A DNA stretch of 16,774 nucleotides from Candidatus Zhuqueibacterota bacterium (GCA_022706175.1 JAKJDB010000012.1:1-16774), one strand, 5' to 3'; shown: positions 6,516 to 15,296, counted from the stretch's first letter. The notes: generated from the letters alone by a model not told the origin. Numbers and translations: made by a program.

Positions 6516-9500
6516 GACTCCTTGCCGATATCACGATGATACGCTTGAATCGATTTGACGCCGGCTTTGCCCTTGCGTGCGGCGTGGATGCCCACGGTGG
6601 CAGCCAGGGCGGCCGTGGTGGTGGTGAGATACGGAATCTTGTACTTGATGGCTGATTTGCGGATGTAGGAATCGTCGATCTCGCTCAGCTTGCCCATGGG
6701 CGTGTTGACGATGAGCTGGATCTCGCCGTTTTTCAACGCATCGACGATGTGCGGGCGGCCTTCATAGATTTTGAGAATCTGCTGACTGCGAATGTTGTTG
6801 CGCTGGAGAAATTTCTGCGTGCCGTCCGTGGCGAGCAGTCTAAAGCCCAGGTTCTGAAAGCGCCGCGCCACTTCGAGGATCTCCTCTTTGTCGCGATCGG
6901 TTACAGTGATCAACACCGTGCCCTGGGTGGGCAGGGTCATGCCCGCTGCTTCCTGGGCTTTGTAAAAGGCCAGTCCGAAGGAATCCGCCAGTCCCAGCAC
7001 CTCGCCGGTGGAGCGCATCTCCGGTCCCAGGATGGGATCCACTTCAGGAAACATGTTGAACGGGAACACGGCGGATTTGACGCCGTAATGATGAAAGGGT
7101 CTGTTCTGCAATTTGAAATCCGCCAGCTTTTTACCGAGCATGATCTGAGTGGCGATTTTGGCCATGGGAATGTTGCAGACCTTGGAGACCAGCGGCACCG
7201 TGCGCGAAGCGCGGGGATTGGCTTCGAGAATATAGACCACATCGTCGGCGATGGCGTACTGAATATTCATCAGGCCTTTCACCTTCAGCTCCTTGGCGAT
7301 CTGTTTGGTGTATTTGGCGATGGTGTCCAAATGTCGTTCTTCGATGGCCACAGGAGGGATGACGCACGAGGAATCGCCCGAGTGAATGCCGGCGTATTCG
7401 ATGTGCTGCATGATGGCGGGGATGAAGACCGTCTCGCCGTCCGAGATCGCATCCGCTTCCACCTCGATGGCGTTTTGGAGAAATTTATCGATGAGAATCG
7501 GCCGCTCGGGAGAAACATCCACAGCCGCGGCGATATAGCGGCGCAGCATTTTTTCGTCCAACACGATCATCATAGCCCGGCCGCCGAGCACATAGGACGG
7601 CCGCACCATCAGCGGGTAGCCGATGCGCTGCGCGATGGCCAGCGCCTGCTCGAGATCCGCCGCCATGCCGGACTCGGGCTGCGGAATGCCCATGCGGTCC
7701 ATGACCTTGCGAAAACGGTCGCGGTCTTCGGCCAGATCGATGGTCTCCGGCGAAGTGCCGAGGATGGTCACGCCGGTGCGCGCCAGATCGTTGGCCAGAT
7801 TCAGCGGGGTTTGGCCGCCGAACTGCACGATGACGCCGAGCGGCTTTTCCTTTTGATAGATGCTCAGCACATCCTCCAACGTCAGCGGTTCAAAGTAGAG
7901 TTTGTCGGAGGTGTCATAATCCGTGGAAACGGTCTCAGGATTGCAGTTGACCATGATGGATTCGAATCCCGCGTCGCGGATGGCAAAGGCGGCGTGCACG
8001 CAGCAGTAATCGAATTCAATGCCCTGCCCGATGCGGTTGGGTCCGCCGCCCAGCACCATGATTTTTTTGTTGTTGGTCACCGGATGCTCCTGCGGCGCCT
8101 GATAGGTCGAAAAATAGTAGGCCGCGTTTTCGACGCCGCTGACCGGCACCGCTTCCCAGGATTCGACGAGGCCGAGACGGGTACGCTGTTCGCGAATCTG
8201 ATCCTCCGTCGTCCGCAGCAGACGGGCGAGATAGCGGTCGCTGAAGCCGTCCCGCTTCGCCTCAACCAGCAGGCCGTCCGGAAGCGGCCGGCCCAGGGTG
8301 GCGAGGATTTTTTCCTCCAATTGCACCAGCTCCTGCATTTGGCTGATGAACCATTTTTTGATGTTGGTCAGCCGATGAAGCTCGTCCACGGAGGCGCCCT
8401 TGCGCAGCGCTTCATACATAATGAAATGCCGTTCACTGGAGGCGGTGTTGAGCAGCGACAGCAACTCGGGTAGCTCTTTGCGGTTGAAATCGCGGGCAAA
8501 GCCCAATCCGGGGCGGCCGATCTCCAGAGAGCGGATGGCTTTCTGCAGCGCCTCTTTATAGTTTTTGCCGATGCTCATGACCTCGCCGACGGCGCGCATC
8601 TGAGTGCCGAGCTTGTCCTGCACGCCCTCAAATTTTTCGAACGCCCAGCGGGCGAATTTGACCACCACATAGTCGCCGGACGGTGTGTATTTGTCCAGGG
8701 TGCCGTCGCGCCAGTAGGGGATCTCGTCCAGGGTCAATCCGCCCGCCAGCAGGGCCGAGACAAAGGCGATGGGAAACCCGGTGGCTTTGGAGGCCAGGGC
8801 GGAGGAGCGCGAGGTGCGCGGATTGATCTCGATGACCACGACGCGGCCGCTCGCCGGATCATGGGCGAACTGAATGTTGGTGCCGCCGATGACCTGAATC
8901 GCCTCGACGATGGCGTAGGAATAACGCTGCAGTTTTTTCTGCAGCGCCGCATCGATGGTCAACATCGGCGCCGTGCAGTACGAGTCGCCGGTATGCACGC
9001 CCATGGCGTCGACGTTTTCGATAAAGCAGACCGTGATCATCTGATTCTTGGCGTCGCGCACCACCTCCAGCTCCAGTTCCTCCCAGCCGAGTACCGACTC
9101 TTCGATCAGAACCTGGTTGACGATGCTGGCCGCCAATCCCCGCGTCGCGATGGTCTGCAGCTCTTCCTTGTTGTACACCAGGCCGCCGCCGGTGCCGCCC
9201 ATGGTGTAGGCGGGCCGCACCACCACAGGGTAGCCCAGTTCGTCCGCCGCCTGTTCCGCTTCCTCCAGCGAATAGACCGCCTTGCTCGCCGGCATGTCGA
9301 TGCCCAACCGCTGCATGGTCTCCTTAAAGGCCGTGCGGTCCTCTCCGCGCTCGATCGCGTCGATGTTGACGCCGATCACTTGCACGCCGTATTTTTCCAG
9401 CACACCGGCCTTGGCCAGCTGTGAAGAAAGATTGAGGCCGGTCTGGCCGCCCAGGTTGGGCAACAGCGCATCCGGTCTCTCTTTTTCGATAATATAAGTG

Positions 9501-9721
9501 AGATACTCCAGGCTGAGCGGTTCGATGTAGGTGACGTCCGCCATGCCCGGATCGGTCATGATGGTGGCAGGGTTGGAATTTACCAGAACGATCTGGTAGC
9601 CCAGGGAGCGCAATGCCTTGCACGCTTGGGTGCCGGAGTAATCAAATTCGCAGGCCTGTCCGATCACAATGGGTCCGGAACCTATGATCAGAACTTTTTT
9701 CAGATCATCACGTTTGGGCAT
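6512..9721 (-). CDS. carB: Carbamoyl-phosphate synthase large subunit
   Basis: Makes carbamoyl phosphate from bicarbonate, ammonia (from glutamine via CarA) and two ATP, for pyrimidine and arginine synthesis in the cytosol. The 1069-aa length matches the family (E. coli 1073). The two homologous halves are clear: the first opens with KKVLIIGSGPIVIGQACEFDY, the second (about residue 555) with KKIMVLGGGPNRIGQGIEFDY. Each has an ATP-grasp domain with glycine-rich loops (YTMGGTGGG; YVLGGRAMM) and Asn/Glu metal ligands in EINPRTSRSSA and EANPRASRTVP. The last ~130 residues form the MGS-like allosteric domain. ATG 9721 has AAAGGA 8 nt upstream. carA is not in the window, which is unusual but not rare. 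It sits 42 nt after the URO-D-like gene and overlaps lhr by 4 nt. No pyrimidine leader or attenuator is visible. Confidence 0.98.
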   Translation of the reverse strand: MPKRDDLKKVLIIGSGPIVIGQACEFDYSGTQACKALRSLGYQIVLVNSNPATIMTDPGMADVTYIEPLSLEYLTYIIEKERPDALLPNLGGQTGLNLSSQLAKAGVLEKYGVQVIGVNIDAIERGEDRTAFKETMQRLGIDMPASKAVYSLEEAEQAADELGYPVVVRPAYTMGGTGGGLVYNKEELQTIATRGLAASIVNQVLIEESVLGWEELELEVVRDAKNQMITVCFIENVDAMGVHTGDSYCTAPMLTIDAALQKKLQRYSYAIVEAIQVIGGTNIQFAHDPASGRVVVIEINPRTSRSSALASKATGFPIAFVSALLAGGLTLDEIPYWRDGTLDKYTPSGDYVVVKFARWAFEKFEGVQDKLGTQMRAVGEVMSIGKNYKEALQKAIRSLEIGRPGLGFARDFNRKELPELLSLLNTASSERHFIMYEALRKGASVDELHRLTNIKKWFISQMQELVQLEEKILATLGRPLPDGLLVEAKRDGFSDRYLARLLRTTEDQIREQRTRLGLVESWEAVPVSGVENAAYYFSTYQAPQEHPVTNNKKIMVLGGGPNRIGQGIEFDYCCVHAAFAIRDAGFESIMVNCNPETVSTDYDTSDKLYFEPLTLEDVLSIYQKEKPLGVIVQFGGQTPLNLANDLARTGVTILGTSPETIDLAEDRDRFRKVMDRMGIPQPESGMAADLEQALAIAQRIGYPLMVRPSYVLGGRAMMIVLDEKMLRRYIAAAVDVSPERPILIDKFLQNAIEVEADAISDGETVFIPAIMQHIEYAGIHSGDSSCVIPPVAIEERHLDTIAKYTKQIAKELKVKGLMNIQYAIADDVVYILEANPRASRTVPLVSKVCNIPMAKIATQIMLGKKLADFKLQNRPFHHYGVKSAVFPFNMFPEVDPILGPEMRSTGEVLGLADSFGLAFYKAQEAAGMTLPTQGTVLITVTDRDKEEILEVARRFQNLGFRLLATDGTQKFLQRNNIRSQQILKIYEGRPHIVDALKNGEIQLIVNTPMGKLSEIDDSYIRKSAIKYKIPYLTTTTAALAATVGIHAARKGKAGVKSIQAYHRDIGKES

Positions 9722-9763
9722 CGAGCAAATCCTTTCGTTGTACCGGTTCTTCCGTCAATATCC

Positions 9764-11032
9764 TTAACCCTGCACCAGGCTCATGGCGATACTCGCCCAC
9801 TCCCACAGCCGCTGCGGCTGATAATGCACGGTGGAAATATCCTTTAAAATGATTTCAATGCAGCATCCGGACGCGGCATGGAGGAAATCCTCCAGCTCTT
9901 TTTTGGCGGCGTCCGGCCGCCAGGCCTCCCAGGCCAGCACTGCCGGGTTGGGTTTGCGTGAGAACACAAAGCCATCCCCCACTTCTCTTACTGCGCGATC
10001 GATGTTGATGCGCGGGCTCATGGAAATTTTCCGCAACCGCGGGATCGTGCGCAGCATCGTCATCTTGCCGTCCAGGGGCTCGCAGCAGCCGTAATAAACC
10101 AGACCCCAACGCTGCAGCCAGCGCATTTCATGCTGCAGAGCGAACTCTTGGTGCATAGCCTCGGATACCTCGGAAAAGATCTGGGCGGTGGCGCAGCCCC
10201 ACATGTTTTCGGTCCGCACGTGCTTGGGGTTAAAGGTTTCCCCCGGCAGATCAGCGGTGTAGCCGTATCCGCCGGAGCCGACTCGCGTGTTGTCGTCGTT
10301 ACGGTCGAGCAAACCGAGCGCTTGCCATTGATCCAGTTCCGCCAGCTTGGCGTCCATCAACCGGGCCATGGCGCAGTGGACCAGCTCCGGCCGGTCGATG
10401 AGGTCGGTCATGGCCTGCTCCACGCCGAACCAGCGGATCAGCTCATCCCAGGGCGCAAACCATTTGCCCTTGAAACCGATCTCGCGGACCGGCAGAATAT
10501 CGCCAAAGATACTTTCCATGGCCTCATGGGCCTGCTCGGTTGCTTCACGGTCAAAGGTGACCACCGGTGTTTTTATCTTATCCACATCCTGCAGACTAGC
10601 GATCTGACGGTGAAATTGCCGTGAATAGATGTCCGAATCTTTGTCGGTTACGCGGATATCCACATCTTCACTGATGCCCAGGCCCGTGCTGTGGACAACT
10701 TTGGGACAGGCGATATAGTCATCCATGATCATGTCCACGGGCAGATGGCGCCACTGATACAGCCGGCGGCGAAGCTCCCGCTCGATGCCCTGCAGCCAGG
10801 TGGTGGAGGTTCGCAGCGTCAGTTCATCGTCCGCGTTCATCTCATGCCAGGGGATCTCGGTGATCCACACCATGGGCCGTTGCGGCTGCAGATCGTTCAG
10901 CCGGCGCCAGAGCTCCGCTTTTTCGGCCTGAACCGGCAGAGCGGCGATCTCCGCCTGCTGCGCAGCCAGCCGGCGCAGAATGTCGCGATCCTGATTCGTA
11001 ACGGTCAGGTCTATGTTGGGAAGAGTTCTCAT
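9764..11032 (-). CDS. URO-D-superfamily-like protein (putative corrinoid methyltransferase-like), function unknown
   Basis: A 422-aa soluble protein with no signal peptide. It resembles proteins loosely assigned to the uroporphyrinogen decarboxylase / cobalamin-dependent methyltransferase TIM-barrel superfamily. The C-terminal part carries a cysteine-containing strand YYGCCEPLDGK, then IPRLRKISMSPRINID and KPNPAVLAWE. These resemble the H/C-x-C-G metal-site strand and later barrel strands of MtaA-like enzymes. An N-terminal stretch WITEIPWHEMN is a conserved-looking feature of the group. The true substrate is unknown and true heme-pathway HemE activity is unlikely. I prefer ATG 11032 (MRTLPNID); the frame also has a GTG at 11065 (433 aa), but neither has a strong Shine-Dalgarno. 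It lies 44 nt after the GxGYxYP gene and 42 nt before carB, suggesting co-transcription. Confidence 0.6.
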   Translation of the reverse strand: MRTLPNIDLTVTNQDRDILRRLAAQQAEIAALPVQAEKAELWRRLNDLQPQRPMVWITEIPWHEMNADDELTLRTSTTWLQGIERELRRRLYQWRHLPVDMIMDDYIACPKVVHSTGLGISEDVDIRVTDKDSDIYSRQFHRQIASLQDVDKIKTPVVTFDREATEQAHEAMESIFGDILPVREIGFKGKWFAPWDELIRWFGVEQAMTDLIDRPELVHCAMARLMDAKLAELDQWQALGLLDRNDDNTRVGSGGYGYTADLPGETFNPKHVRTENMWGCATAQIFSEVSEAMHQEFALQHEMRWLQRWGLVYYGCCEPLDGKMTMLRTIPRLRKISMSPRINIDRAVREVGDGFVFSRKPNPAVLAWEAWRPDAAKKELEDFLHAASGCCIEIILKDISTVHYQPQRLWEWASIAMSLVQG

Positions 11033-11076
11033 GAACAGGCGTCTCTTTGTATGATGGTCCTGCACGTGCGCATGAC

Positions 11077-13140
11077 TCAGCGCTCCAGAAATCGTTCTTT
11101 GAAGGTCGGCTCTTCGCCGGCCAGCTTCAGGAAAACATCCAGTGGCACCACCTGGAATTGCGGGCTCAGCCGGTCCAGAATGGACTTTACTCTCTTGATG
11201 CTGCTGGACTGGCGTACATGCATGAGCAAAAAGTAGGGACGGATTTTGTTGAGCCCGGCCAACTCTTCCAGATCGGCCAGCACCTGATCATCGGCTGCGT
11301 CGGGCGCCAGATAATAATCATAGGAGATCAGCGGTCTTTTATCCTTGACGGCGAATGTGTGCGACTGGGTGTAGCCGTTGGCAAAACCGATGGCATCGGG
11401 CATGCCCTGATAAAACGCGCTGACCACTTGTTTGGTCAGATCTGAATTGCCTTCCACCATCACGCCTTCGGAATAATCCATGATTTCAAAAACGTTCAGG
11501 TCCAGTCGCTTCATCAGACTGTAGGCCAGATCGATCATGCCGGGAAGGTATTTAGGCGGAATGGCTTTGGGATACGCATAGCCGGCGCCGCCCAGCGCGC
11601 CGATAAAATAATCATTGGGCGTCGCCTGGGTGTAAAAATATTCCAGCATGGCCGGAGCCAGGTCGATGTAGTTCATCGCCACCTCCCAGGCGTAGGGAAG
11701 CTCGCCTCGGCCGGGTTGCGTCCACGCGCCCAGACCAATGCCGTCGGTCTGGATGCAGGTGATGTAGACCCGTTTCTCCGGTTTGTACGATTGGCCCGGC
11801 TTTAGGTGGTGGTTGTTCTTGAAGGTGAATCCGGGTGTGGCCTTAACCTGGGAGCTGAAACTCATATTGGGCAGAGAGTGCAATCCCTCGACGCGCAGCG
11901 CATGTCTGGAGGTCTGTTTGACCCACTGTTCTTCCAGATCTTTTTTGTACGAATGCCAGCCAAAGACAAATGAGTAGGGCTTCATCTCCGACAGCAGCGA
12001 ATCAGCCAGCTGGTACTCCTCCACATCGGTCACTCTGGCGGAAAGATCGTTAAAGAACACTTTTTTGACAATACCCCAGTCGGCCACACCGGGTTTCATG
12101 ACATTGCCGTGCTCACCGCCCAACCAGACGATATAGTCCCTGCTGCAGCGGTTCCAGTACTGCTTTTTCGCCCAGCGGTAGATCTGTACGTCGGATTGCC
12201 CGGTGAATCGGCCGCGGAAATCAGCCACCGGTTTGAGTCCCGCTTTTTCCACCATGGGGATCATCTCTTCGCTGACCACCGCCGCTTTTTCCAGCCCGGC
12301 CACGGTAAAGGCGACGATCAGCGAAGTGCGGACGTTTTTATCCCAGACCACATAGCCGGACACGTGATCACGAAAAGTGGTCAGCACCTGTTCTGCGGTT
12401 TTGAGCTCGGTAAAGCTGTAGCAGCGCTCCTTTTGTAAAAAGTCGAAAAAGCCCGGGCTGTAACGAAAATCCCATTTTTCCGGATATATGAAATAGAGAT
12501 GGGCCCCGTCGCTGTTGGCCAATCCCTGCATGGAATGCAGGAACGCCTTTTCCGGCAGCTTGCCCTCCAAAGTCCAGTCGTCCTCCAGTCGCATAAAGCA
12601 CGCCTGGCGCGTGCCGGATCGTTTCAGCGTGTAAACCGGCGATGCTTTGGGATCCCGGGTGTCACGTTGAATCGTGTAGGTCATCAGCTGTTCCAGCGGC
12701 GAAACCTGGTAGGTGTGCACGGTGTTGAGCTCCGCTTTGCCCTGAGAAGTGTTCACCTCCACCTGCTCGGTGACGGTGAGCTTGGTCGCATCTTTGTTCC
12801 AGGTGGCGGACATTTTTCGTGATCCTTCAGGGATGTTGGCCAGGCCGAGAAAGACGGTAGCCGGCGCCACCTGATGCTGCAGAGCGACGGTGTGCTTTTT
12901 ACCGTTGGTGACCAGCCGCACCGTATCCTGAAAGCGGTCTCTGCTGCGGCTGCCCCATTTTTGAATCAGCGTGAGTTGATCGCCCTGGCACTGCATTTCC
13001 AGAGAAAGGGTCTGGTAGAACGAGATGGGGGTGCTTTTCTGCGGCACCAGATCCCATGATCCGCTAAAGTCCGACACAGCGCCGAGCAGCGCCGCAGGGA
13101 TCAGAACAGCGAGCAGCCAAAACAGGGTACGGGTAGGCAT
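11077..13140 (-). CDS. Secreted GxGYxYP-domain protein (putative glycoside hydrolase)
   Basis: Predicted exported protein of 687 aa. Residues 1-23 (MPTRTLFWLLAVLIPAALLGAVS) form a signal peptide. Next comes a beta-rich segment starting DFSGSWDL, similar to lipocalin-like domains, to about residue 175. GxGYxYP N- and C-terminal domains follow; the naming motif GAGYAYP is at 518-524. GxGYxYP proteins are annotated as putative glycoside hydrolases but I know of no proven substrate. The frame extends upstream to 13203, with another ATG at 13158, but only ATG 13140 has a good Shine-Dalgarno (AAAAGGAG at 13148-13155, 7-nt spacer) and begins directly at the signal peptide. The upstream intergenic hairpin may regulate it. 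The URO-D-like gene follows 44 nt downstream. Confidence 0.82.
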   Translation of the reverse strand: MPTRTLFWLLAVLIPAALLGAVSDFSGSWDLVPQKSTPISFYQTLSLEMQCQGDQLTLIQKWGSRSRDRFQDTVRLVTNGKKHTVALQHQVAPATVFLGLANIPEGSRKMSATWNKDATKLTVTEQVEVNTSQGKAELNTVHTYQVSPLEQLMTYTIQRDTRDPKASPVYTLKRSGTRQACFMRLEDDWTLEGKLPEKAFLHSMQGLANSDGAHLYFIYPEKWDFRYSPGFFDFLQKERCYSFTELKTAEQVLTTFRDHVSGYVVWDKNVRTSLIVAFTVAGLEKAAVVSEEMIPMVEKAGLKPVADFRGRFTGQSDVQIYRWAKKQYWNRCSRDYIVWLGGEHGNVMKPGVADWGIVKKVFFNDLSARVTDVEEYQLADSLLSEMKPYSFVFGWHSYKKDLEEQWVKQTSRHALRVEGLHSLPNMSFSSQVKATPGFTFKNNHHLKPGQSYKPEKRVYITCIQTDGIGLGAWTQPGRGELPYAWEVAMNYIDLAPAMLEYFYTQATPNDYFIGALGGAGYAYPKAIPPKYLPGMIDLAYSLMKRLDLNVFEIMDYSEGVMVEGNSDLTKQVVSAFYQGMPDAIGFANGYTQSHTFAVKDKRPLISYDYYLAPDAADDQVLADLEELAGLNKIRPYFLLMHVRQSSSIKRVKSILDRLSPQFQVVPLDVFLKLAGEEPTFKERFLER

Positions 13141-13163
13141 CCGGTTACTCCTTTTCATATAAA

Positions 13164-13189
13164 GGGATCGCTCAAGGGGTGGCGATCCC
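13164..13189 (-). promoter_or_regulatory. Hairpin in the leader of the GxGYxYP gene
   Basis: GGGATCGC and GCGATCCC are perfect 8-nt arms separated by 10 nt. On the minus strand the stem is followed by CCTTTATATG and then the ribosome site, 8 nt away. There is no long U tract, so a simple intrinsic terminator is doubtful. An mRNA-stabilising structure, attenuator or operator is possible. The surrounding gap (13141-13339) shows no convincing promoter by eye; a TTGCAG with TACATT 18 nt downstream on the minus strand is only a weak match. Confidence 0.4.
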
Positions 13190-13339
13190 GCTGTTCGACG
13201 CATCCGTGGGGACAGAATGGCCGAATTTTCCTAAACCAGGCTATGAACACCATTAAACAGAATGTAAGGATTTTTACCGCTCTGCTGCAAGAATAAAATG
13301 TACTAAGGGACGAGAAGAGGAATGAAGGGTGAGTGCGGT

Positions 13340-13699
13340 TCAGGATTCAATCACCTGCAGCAATTCCCGGTTCTTGATGGGACGGGTGATAAAGTGTGTA
13401 ATGCCGTAATCCTGCGCCTGGCGCGGCATGGTCGAATCCCCCTGGTCATAGATGCCGATCAATCTCAGCTTGGGATAACGATGGCGGATCTGATGGGCCA
13501 CGGAGAGACTGTCCCATGGGTCGTCCTCGTTCTGTTTGCGAACCGTCAGGTCCAAAAAAGTCAAATCCGCCTCCGTCTGATCCAGCACCTGCAGGAGATC
13601 TTGCATGTCTCGCGCCACAATCACATCATGCAGATTGCTGAGCATAAGATATATTTGCATCTCGGAGCGAAGTTCATCATTGAAAATTACGATTTTCAT
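13340..13699 (-). CDS. Stand-alone receiver-like (CheY fold) domain with altered switch residues
   Basis: A 119-aa protein consisting only of a response-regulator receiver-like domain. The first strand MKIVIFNDE supplies an acidic pair (D8/E9), and the phospho-acceptor candidate is D50 in LTFLDL. The position of the conserved Thr/Ser after strand 4 reads IGIYDQ, so a Tyr seems to replace it. The conserved Lys-Pro near the end reads ITRPIK, with Arg106 in place of Lys. There is no output domain. Loss of the Thr and Lys suggests an atypical or pseudo-receiver that may not switch normally, though D50 remains. The ATG at 13699 has only a weak ribosome site. It follows the SpoIID-like gene by 73 nt. 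No histidine kinase is in the window. Confidence 0.72.
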   Translation of the reverse strand: MKIVIFNDELRSEMQIYLMLSNLHDVIVARDMQDLLQVLDQTEADLTFLDLTVRKQNEDDPWDSLSVAHQIRHRYPKLRLIGIYDQGDSTMPRQAQDYGITHFITRPIKNRELLQVIES

Positions 13700-13772
13700 A
13701 TTCCGCGCTGTTAATGGGTCTGTTCTGCTTTGTGCTTAAATAGCGGCAAAACAGCCCGTTTGCGGAAGGAGA

Positions 13773-15296
13773 TCAATACAATTTTCGCAGGGTGCTGTTG
13801 CGATAATAGTGCTGCAGGATTTGCCGATAGGTAAAGCCCTTCTGGGCCATGACCGTGGCGCCCACCTGGCACAGGCCGACGCCGTGGCCCCAGCCGGCGC
13901 CGATCAGATGGAAGCGCAGGATTGCCCCGCTTTCAGCGTGGTCCCGTTCGATGTAGAAACAGGCGGAATAGAGGTGGCTTTCCGAGAGAATGCGGCGGAT
14001 CGCCAGTTCCTTGCCCACCCGGATGGTTTTACGGCTGCCGATCACGTCCAGCCATTTCAGCCTGCCGGAGCAGCCGCGTTCGCCGGGTTCCAGGTCGACC
14101 AGTCTGCCGAAATCCTCGCTCAGCTTGCTTTTAATCAGAACCTCCAGCTGTTCCCGGGTATAGGTCACGCGCCAGCGGAACAACTCCCGTGTGTTGTAGG
14201 GCAGGCTGGACGAAATCTCGTATTTCAGGGTGTTGCAGTAGACGTCCGGCGTGCTGTCGATATAGGCCTGAGCGTCGCTTTCCTCGCGCAGATCCGCAGG
14301 GTGAGGCGCTTCGCCGTCCACGCCGCTGACCAGATAGGGTATGCGGCGCTGGTCCCAGACGTGCTCATAATCCTCCATGACGCCGCCGCAAATTTTTGCA
14401 TACCGGGCATCGCAAACCCGGTTGTTGAAGAACAGGGTCTCTCCCTCGGTGGCGGCCGCCGCCTGCTGCGAAGCGGAGGAGACGTTAGCGATGCCGTGAT
14501 AACATTGGCAGTGGTCATCGGAACAGAGGTGAAAGGGCTCGTCGTAATGATGTTTGCCCATGGTTGCCAGGATGGTGCTGCGCGCGGCCACGGTCTGCGC
14601 CTTGAGCAGCTCCGGGGGATTCTCCGCCGTCATCTCGGAAGAGTTGACGCTGATGAGGTAGGATTCAATATCGAGCTCATTGATCGCCAGCAGCGCGCCG
14701 CTGGTGTTGAACTGTATCTCCAGGCAGCCGGGCAGCTGCTGGGTCCTTTTGTGCTGCCAGTGAAACTCGATGCCCACAGTGACATCAGCCAGGGAGATGA
14801 TCGCTGTGGGGTCCTGCGGCTCGATGCGCAGGCCGGTGGCAAACGTGTGTTCGCCGCAGCACAGTACGCCGGCCGCGGGGCTGACGATCTCTTTGACCAC
14901 CACCGCTTCGCCGGCCGGATCATAGGAACGGCAAAAGGCCTGAGCCTGATCCAATGTTGCAAACGGTCCGGTCACGACCCAATATTCGCGGTTGTCGATA
15001 AGTTGCTGGTTGAGGGGAAGGGTCAGCCCCTGCCGCCATAGTGTGGTCTCCTGTTCTTCTTCCGCCTGGAACCGGCGCGCCTCCTCCTCGGTCTCCCGGA
15101 TGGCCAGCCGCACCGCCCAGCGGATTTCCGCCGGAGTGGATTCGATTTTCTCCACGTGGTATTCGACCCCCGCCTGGCCTTTTCCCTTCTCCAGACCATC
15201 CAGGGTCATCAGGCGGAAGGGCTTATCGCAGCGAAAGCGTATCTCTTCCGCGGCTTGAATCATACCGATGCGTACGTTTGGTTTCTGTTGAGGCAT
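13773..15296 (-). CDS. SpoIID/LytB-domain protein with SPOR-like segment
   Basis: Putative peptidoglycan lytic transglycosylase-like protein of the SpoIID/LytB family, 507 aa. The family core begins near residue 190. The likely catalytic glutamate is E221 in VNSSEMTAENP, followed by ELLKAQTVAARS. A Cys/His cluster at 258-268 (CSDDHCQCYH) resembles the zinc site seen in some SpoIID structures. The C-terminal signature GAGWGHGVGLCQVGA is intact. Residues ~104-135 (EYWVVTGPFATLDQAQAFC...) look like a SPOR-type glycan-binding repeat. No signal peptide or transmembrane helix is visible at the N-terminus (MPQQKPNVRIGMIQAA), which is odd for a wall enzyme. ATG 15296 has GAGG 8 nt upstream. It sits 53 nt after the CPBP gene. 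SpoIID homologues occur in non-sporulating bacteria, so sporulation is not implied. Confidence 0.88.
   Translation of the reverse strand: MPQQKPNVRIGMIQAAEEIRFRCDKPFRLMTLDGLEKGKGQAGVEYHVEKIESTPAEIRWAVRLAIRETEEEARRFQAEEEQETTLWRQGLTLPLNQQLIDNREYWVVTGPFATLDQAQAFCRSYDPAGEAVVVKEIVSPAAGVLCCGEHTFATGLRIEPQDPTAIISLADVTVGIEFHWQHKRTQQLPGCLEIQFNTSGALLAINELDIESYLISVNSSEMTAENPPELLKAQTVAARSTILATMGKHHYDEPFHLCSDDHCQCYHGIANVSSASQQAAAATEGETLFFNNRVCDARYAKICGGVMEDYEHVWDQRRIPYLVSGVDGEAPHPADLREESDAQAYIDSTPDVYCNTLKYEISSSLPYNTRELFRWRVTYTREQLEVLIKSKLSEDFGRLVDLEPGERGCSGRLKWLDVIGSRKTIRVGKELAIRRILSESHLYSACFYIERDHAESGAILRFHLIGAGWGHGVGLCQVGATVMAQKGFTYRQILQHYYRNSTLRKLY

Noticed and set aside
6749..8473. Long plus-strand reading frame of 574 codons opposite carB
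   Set aside because: It lies wholly antisense to a highly conserved enzyme; long antisense frames are expected in GC-rich codon use. Its His/Arg/Gly-rich product shows no recognisable domain.
9722..9763. Pyrimidine attenuator or riboswitch before carB
   Set aside because: Only 42 nt separate carB from the preceding gene and no stable stem or U tract is visible there.
13141..13203. Earlier starts (13203 or 13158) for the GxGYxYP gene
   Set aside because: Neither has a Shine-Dalgarno and both would place a charged, hairpin-encoded stretch before the signal peptide. ATG 13140 has AAAAGGAG at the right distance.
13809..15041. Plus-strand reading frame of 410 codons opposite the SpoIID-like gene
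   Set aside because: Antisense shadow of a gene with intact family motifs; composition is compatible with a mirror of the coding strand and no domain is recognisable.
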